From Serratia nevei (GTDB lineage: Bacteria > Pseudomonadota > Gammaproteobacteria > Enterobacterales > Enterobacteriaceae): a stretch of 64,000 bases of DNA. The DNA lies in NCBI RefSeq assembly GCF_024160145.1, contig NZ_JAMYWQ010000001.1, positions 248,001 through 312,000 of the forward strand, read 5' to 3'. Position 1 is the stretch's first letter. Every line of letters starts with the position of its first letter. The notes under the pieces were generated by a model. That model saw nothing but the letters and a program-made list of their open reading frames with translations, did no database searches and was not told the origin of the DNA. Made by a program: the position numbers and the translations under genes. This document shows, in pieces, positions 62,877-64,000 of this stretch.

Positions 62877-64000
62877 TCACCGTTGCACATCCGCACTGTC
62901 GTTTAACTGCGGTTTACTTTGTGCCATCTCGCCGGGCTGCGGCGCGCTGGCCGGGTCAAAAATATGGTCGAGGATCGCGCGGGCGGTCGGCCCCGCCACC
63001 ACGCCGTCGCCGCCGCCGTTTTCCAAAATCAGCGCCATTGCCACCCGGGGATTTTTGTAGGGCGCGAACAGCGTATAGAAGATGTGATCGCGCAGCCGCA
63101 CCGGGATCATTTTGGCGTTGTAAGTCTGGTTTTGCTTCAGGCTGAACACCTGCGAGGTGCCGGATTTGGCGGCGATCTGGTACGGCGCGGTGTGGAACAG
63201 CTTGTAACCGGTGCCGTTCGGCAAGTTGGCCATGCCGTACATGCCGTTGCGCACGATGCCCCAGTAAGGCGAGCGGGGATCGCCGATCTGCGCCGTTTGC
63301 GCCGGTGGCTGGTAGCGCGTCACCCGGCTGCCCAGCTGCAGCGAATACAGCAGGTGCGGCGTTTTCACCTGGCCGTTGTTGATCAGCGTGGTCAGCGCTT
63401 TCACCATCTGAATCGGCGTCGCCACCCAATACCCCTGACCGATGCCCACCGAAACCGTATCCCCCTGATACCAGCCTTTTTTGTGCACCTCCAGCTTCCA
63501 GTCGCGGCTTGGCAGCACGCCGCGGTACTCTTCGTTCAGATCGATGCCGGTGGACTGGCCGTAGCCAAACTGGCTCAGCCAATGGTGGATACGATCGATG
63601 CCCATCTCATACGCCACCTGATAAAAGAAGGTGTCGGCGGATTCCTCGATCGCTTTGGTGACGTTGAGCATGCCGTGGCCGGTTTTCAGCCAGTCGCGGT
63701 AGCGGCGCTCGGTGCCGGGCAGCGTCCAGGTCGGCGCGCCGAAAAAGGTGGTGGTAGGCGTGATCACCCCGGCGAACAACGCCGAAACGGCCATGTAGGG
63801 CTTCACCGTCGACGCCGGCGGGTACAGGCCCTGAGTGACGCGGTTGATCAGCGGCAGATCGGGGTTGGTCAGCAGCGCCTTATAGGCCTGATAGCCGATG
63901 CCTTTGACGAAAGGATTGGGGTCGTAGCTGGGGCTGGAGACCATCGCCAGGATGCCGCCGTCGCGCGGATCTTCCACCACCACGGCGGCGCGCTGCCCCT
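62877..64000 (-). CDS. PBP2 (MrdA) paralogue, N-terminus outside window
   Basis: 374 residues of the C-terminal part are visible; the frame continues past base 64000. It follows E. coli MrdA closely: RAAVVVEDPRDGGILAMVS, active-site Ser in YPPASTVKPYMAVSAL, the second motif EESADTFFYQVAYEMGIDR and the KSG box in AAKSGTSQVF. No RodA gene is adjacent on the visible side, and an extra PBP3 follows, so this is a second copy like PBP2SAL rather than the housekeeping gene. The true start must lie further right. Confidence 0.9.
   Translation of the reverse strand, partial: GQRAAVVVEDPRDGGILAMVSSPSYDPNPFVKGIGYQAYKALLTNPDLPLINRVTQGLYPPASTVKPYMAVSALFAGVITPTTTFFGAPTWTLPGTERRYRDWLKTGHGMLNVTKAIEESADTFFYQVAYEMGIDRIHHWLSQFGYGQSTGIDLNEEYRGVLPSRDWKLEVHKKGWYQGDTVSVGIGQGYWVATPIQMVKALTTLINNGQVKTPHLLYSLQLGSRVTRYQPPAQTAQIGDPRSPYWGIVRNGMYGMANLPNGTGYKLFHTAPYQIAAKSGTSQVFSLKQNQTYNAKMIPVRLRDHIFYTLFAPYKNPRVAMALILENGGGDGVVAGPTARAILDHIFDPASAPQPGEMAQSKPQLNDSADVQR

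Overview
The window is about 64 kb of high-GC enterobacterial chromosome, most probably Serratia marcescens or a very close relative. The best marker is the 1045-residue subtilase autotransporter at 30144-33281, which matches the classical S. marcescens extracellular serine protease in length and in every stretch I recall. A complete pqqABCDEF operon and E. coli-like yqhA, osmB and acrZ fit this. I see no rRNA, tRNA, CRISPR array, insertion sequence or prophage.

Layout. 1-6511 (minus strand): one tight six-gene run with glycogen phosphorylase, an outer-membrane barrel, a response-regulator/PP2C phosphatase, a STAS protein, an RsbW-like kinase and a GAF-PAS protein cut by the window edge; it looks like a partner-switching signalling operon headed by a metabolic enzyme. 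6.7-8.5 kb: a MerR regulator divergent from an Old Yellow Enzyme. 8.5-10.9 kb (minus): a secreted thiaminase-I-like protein followed by two LecB-type lectins, with a long AT-rich upstream region. 11.5-14.4 kb: dat-ddc, the 1,3-diaminopropane pathway. 14.5-22.3 kb: a LysR regulator, an M19 dipeptidase and pqqABCDEF. 22.3-30.1 kb: a Rut-like operon (NCS1 permease, aldehyde dehydrogenase, luciferase-like monooxygenase, flavin reductase, alpha/beta hydrolase, AA_synth protein) divergent from a GntR regulator and a DUF1330 protein; I read it as ring opening of an unidentified N-heterocycle.

30.1-42 kb: the autotransporter protease, a GGDEF-EAL protein, a periplasmic binding protein, and a sigma-54 activator divergent from an ExaC/AldB-type aldehyde dehydrogenase with a good -24/-12 promoter, followed by convergent adhP. 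42.1-45.6 kb: a sulfide-detoxification set (sulfide:quinone oxidoreductase, persulfide dioxygenase fusion, TauE exporter). 45.7-53.9 kb: single genes including a SelT/W/H protein, a metallo-hydrolase with a GlxA-type regulator, yqhA, a FabZ-like dehydratase, a TetR/SDR pair, a VOC protein and an MFS exporter. 54-60.9 kb: a DeoR/Gfo-Idh pair with a divergent hydrolase, the 44-residue acrZ with a CRP-like site, an Rrf2 regulator, DUF427, osmB and a chemoreceptor with an atypical signalling tip. 61-64 kb: tandem extra copies of PBP3 (FtsI) and PBP2 (MrdA), the latter cut by the window end.

Start codons were moved from the longest possible frame wherever a ribosome-binding site or family length argued for it. 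Function calls rest on motifs read by eye; no database search was run.
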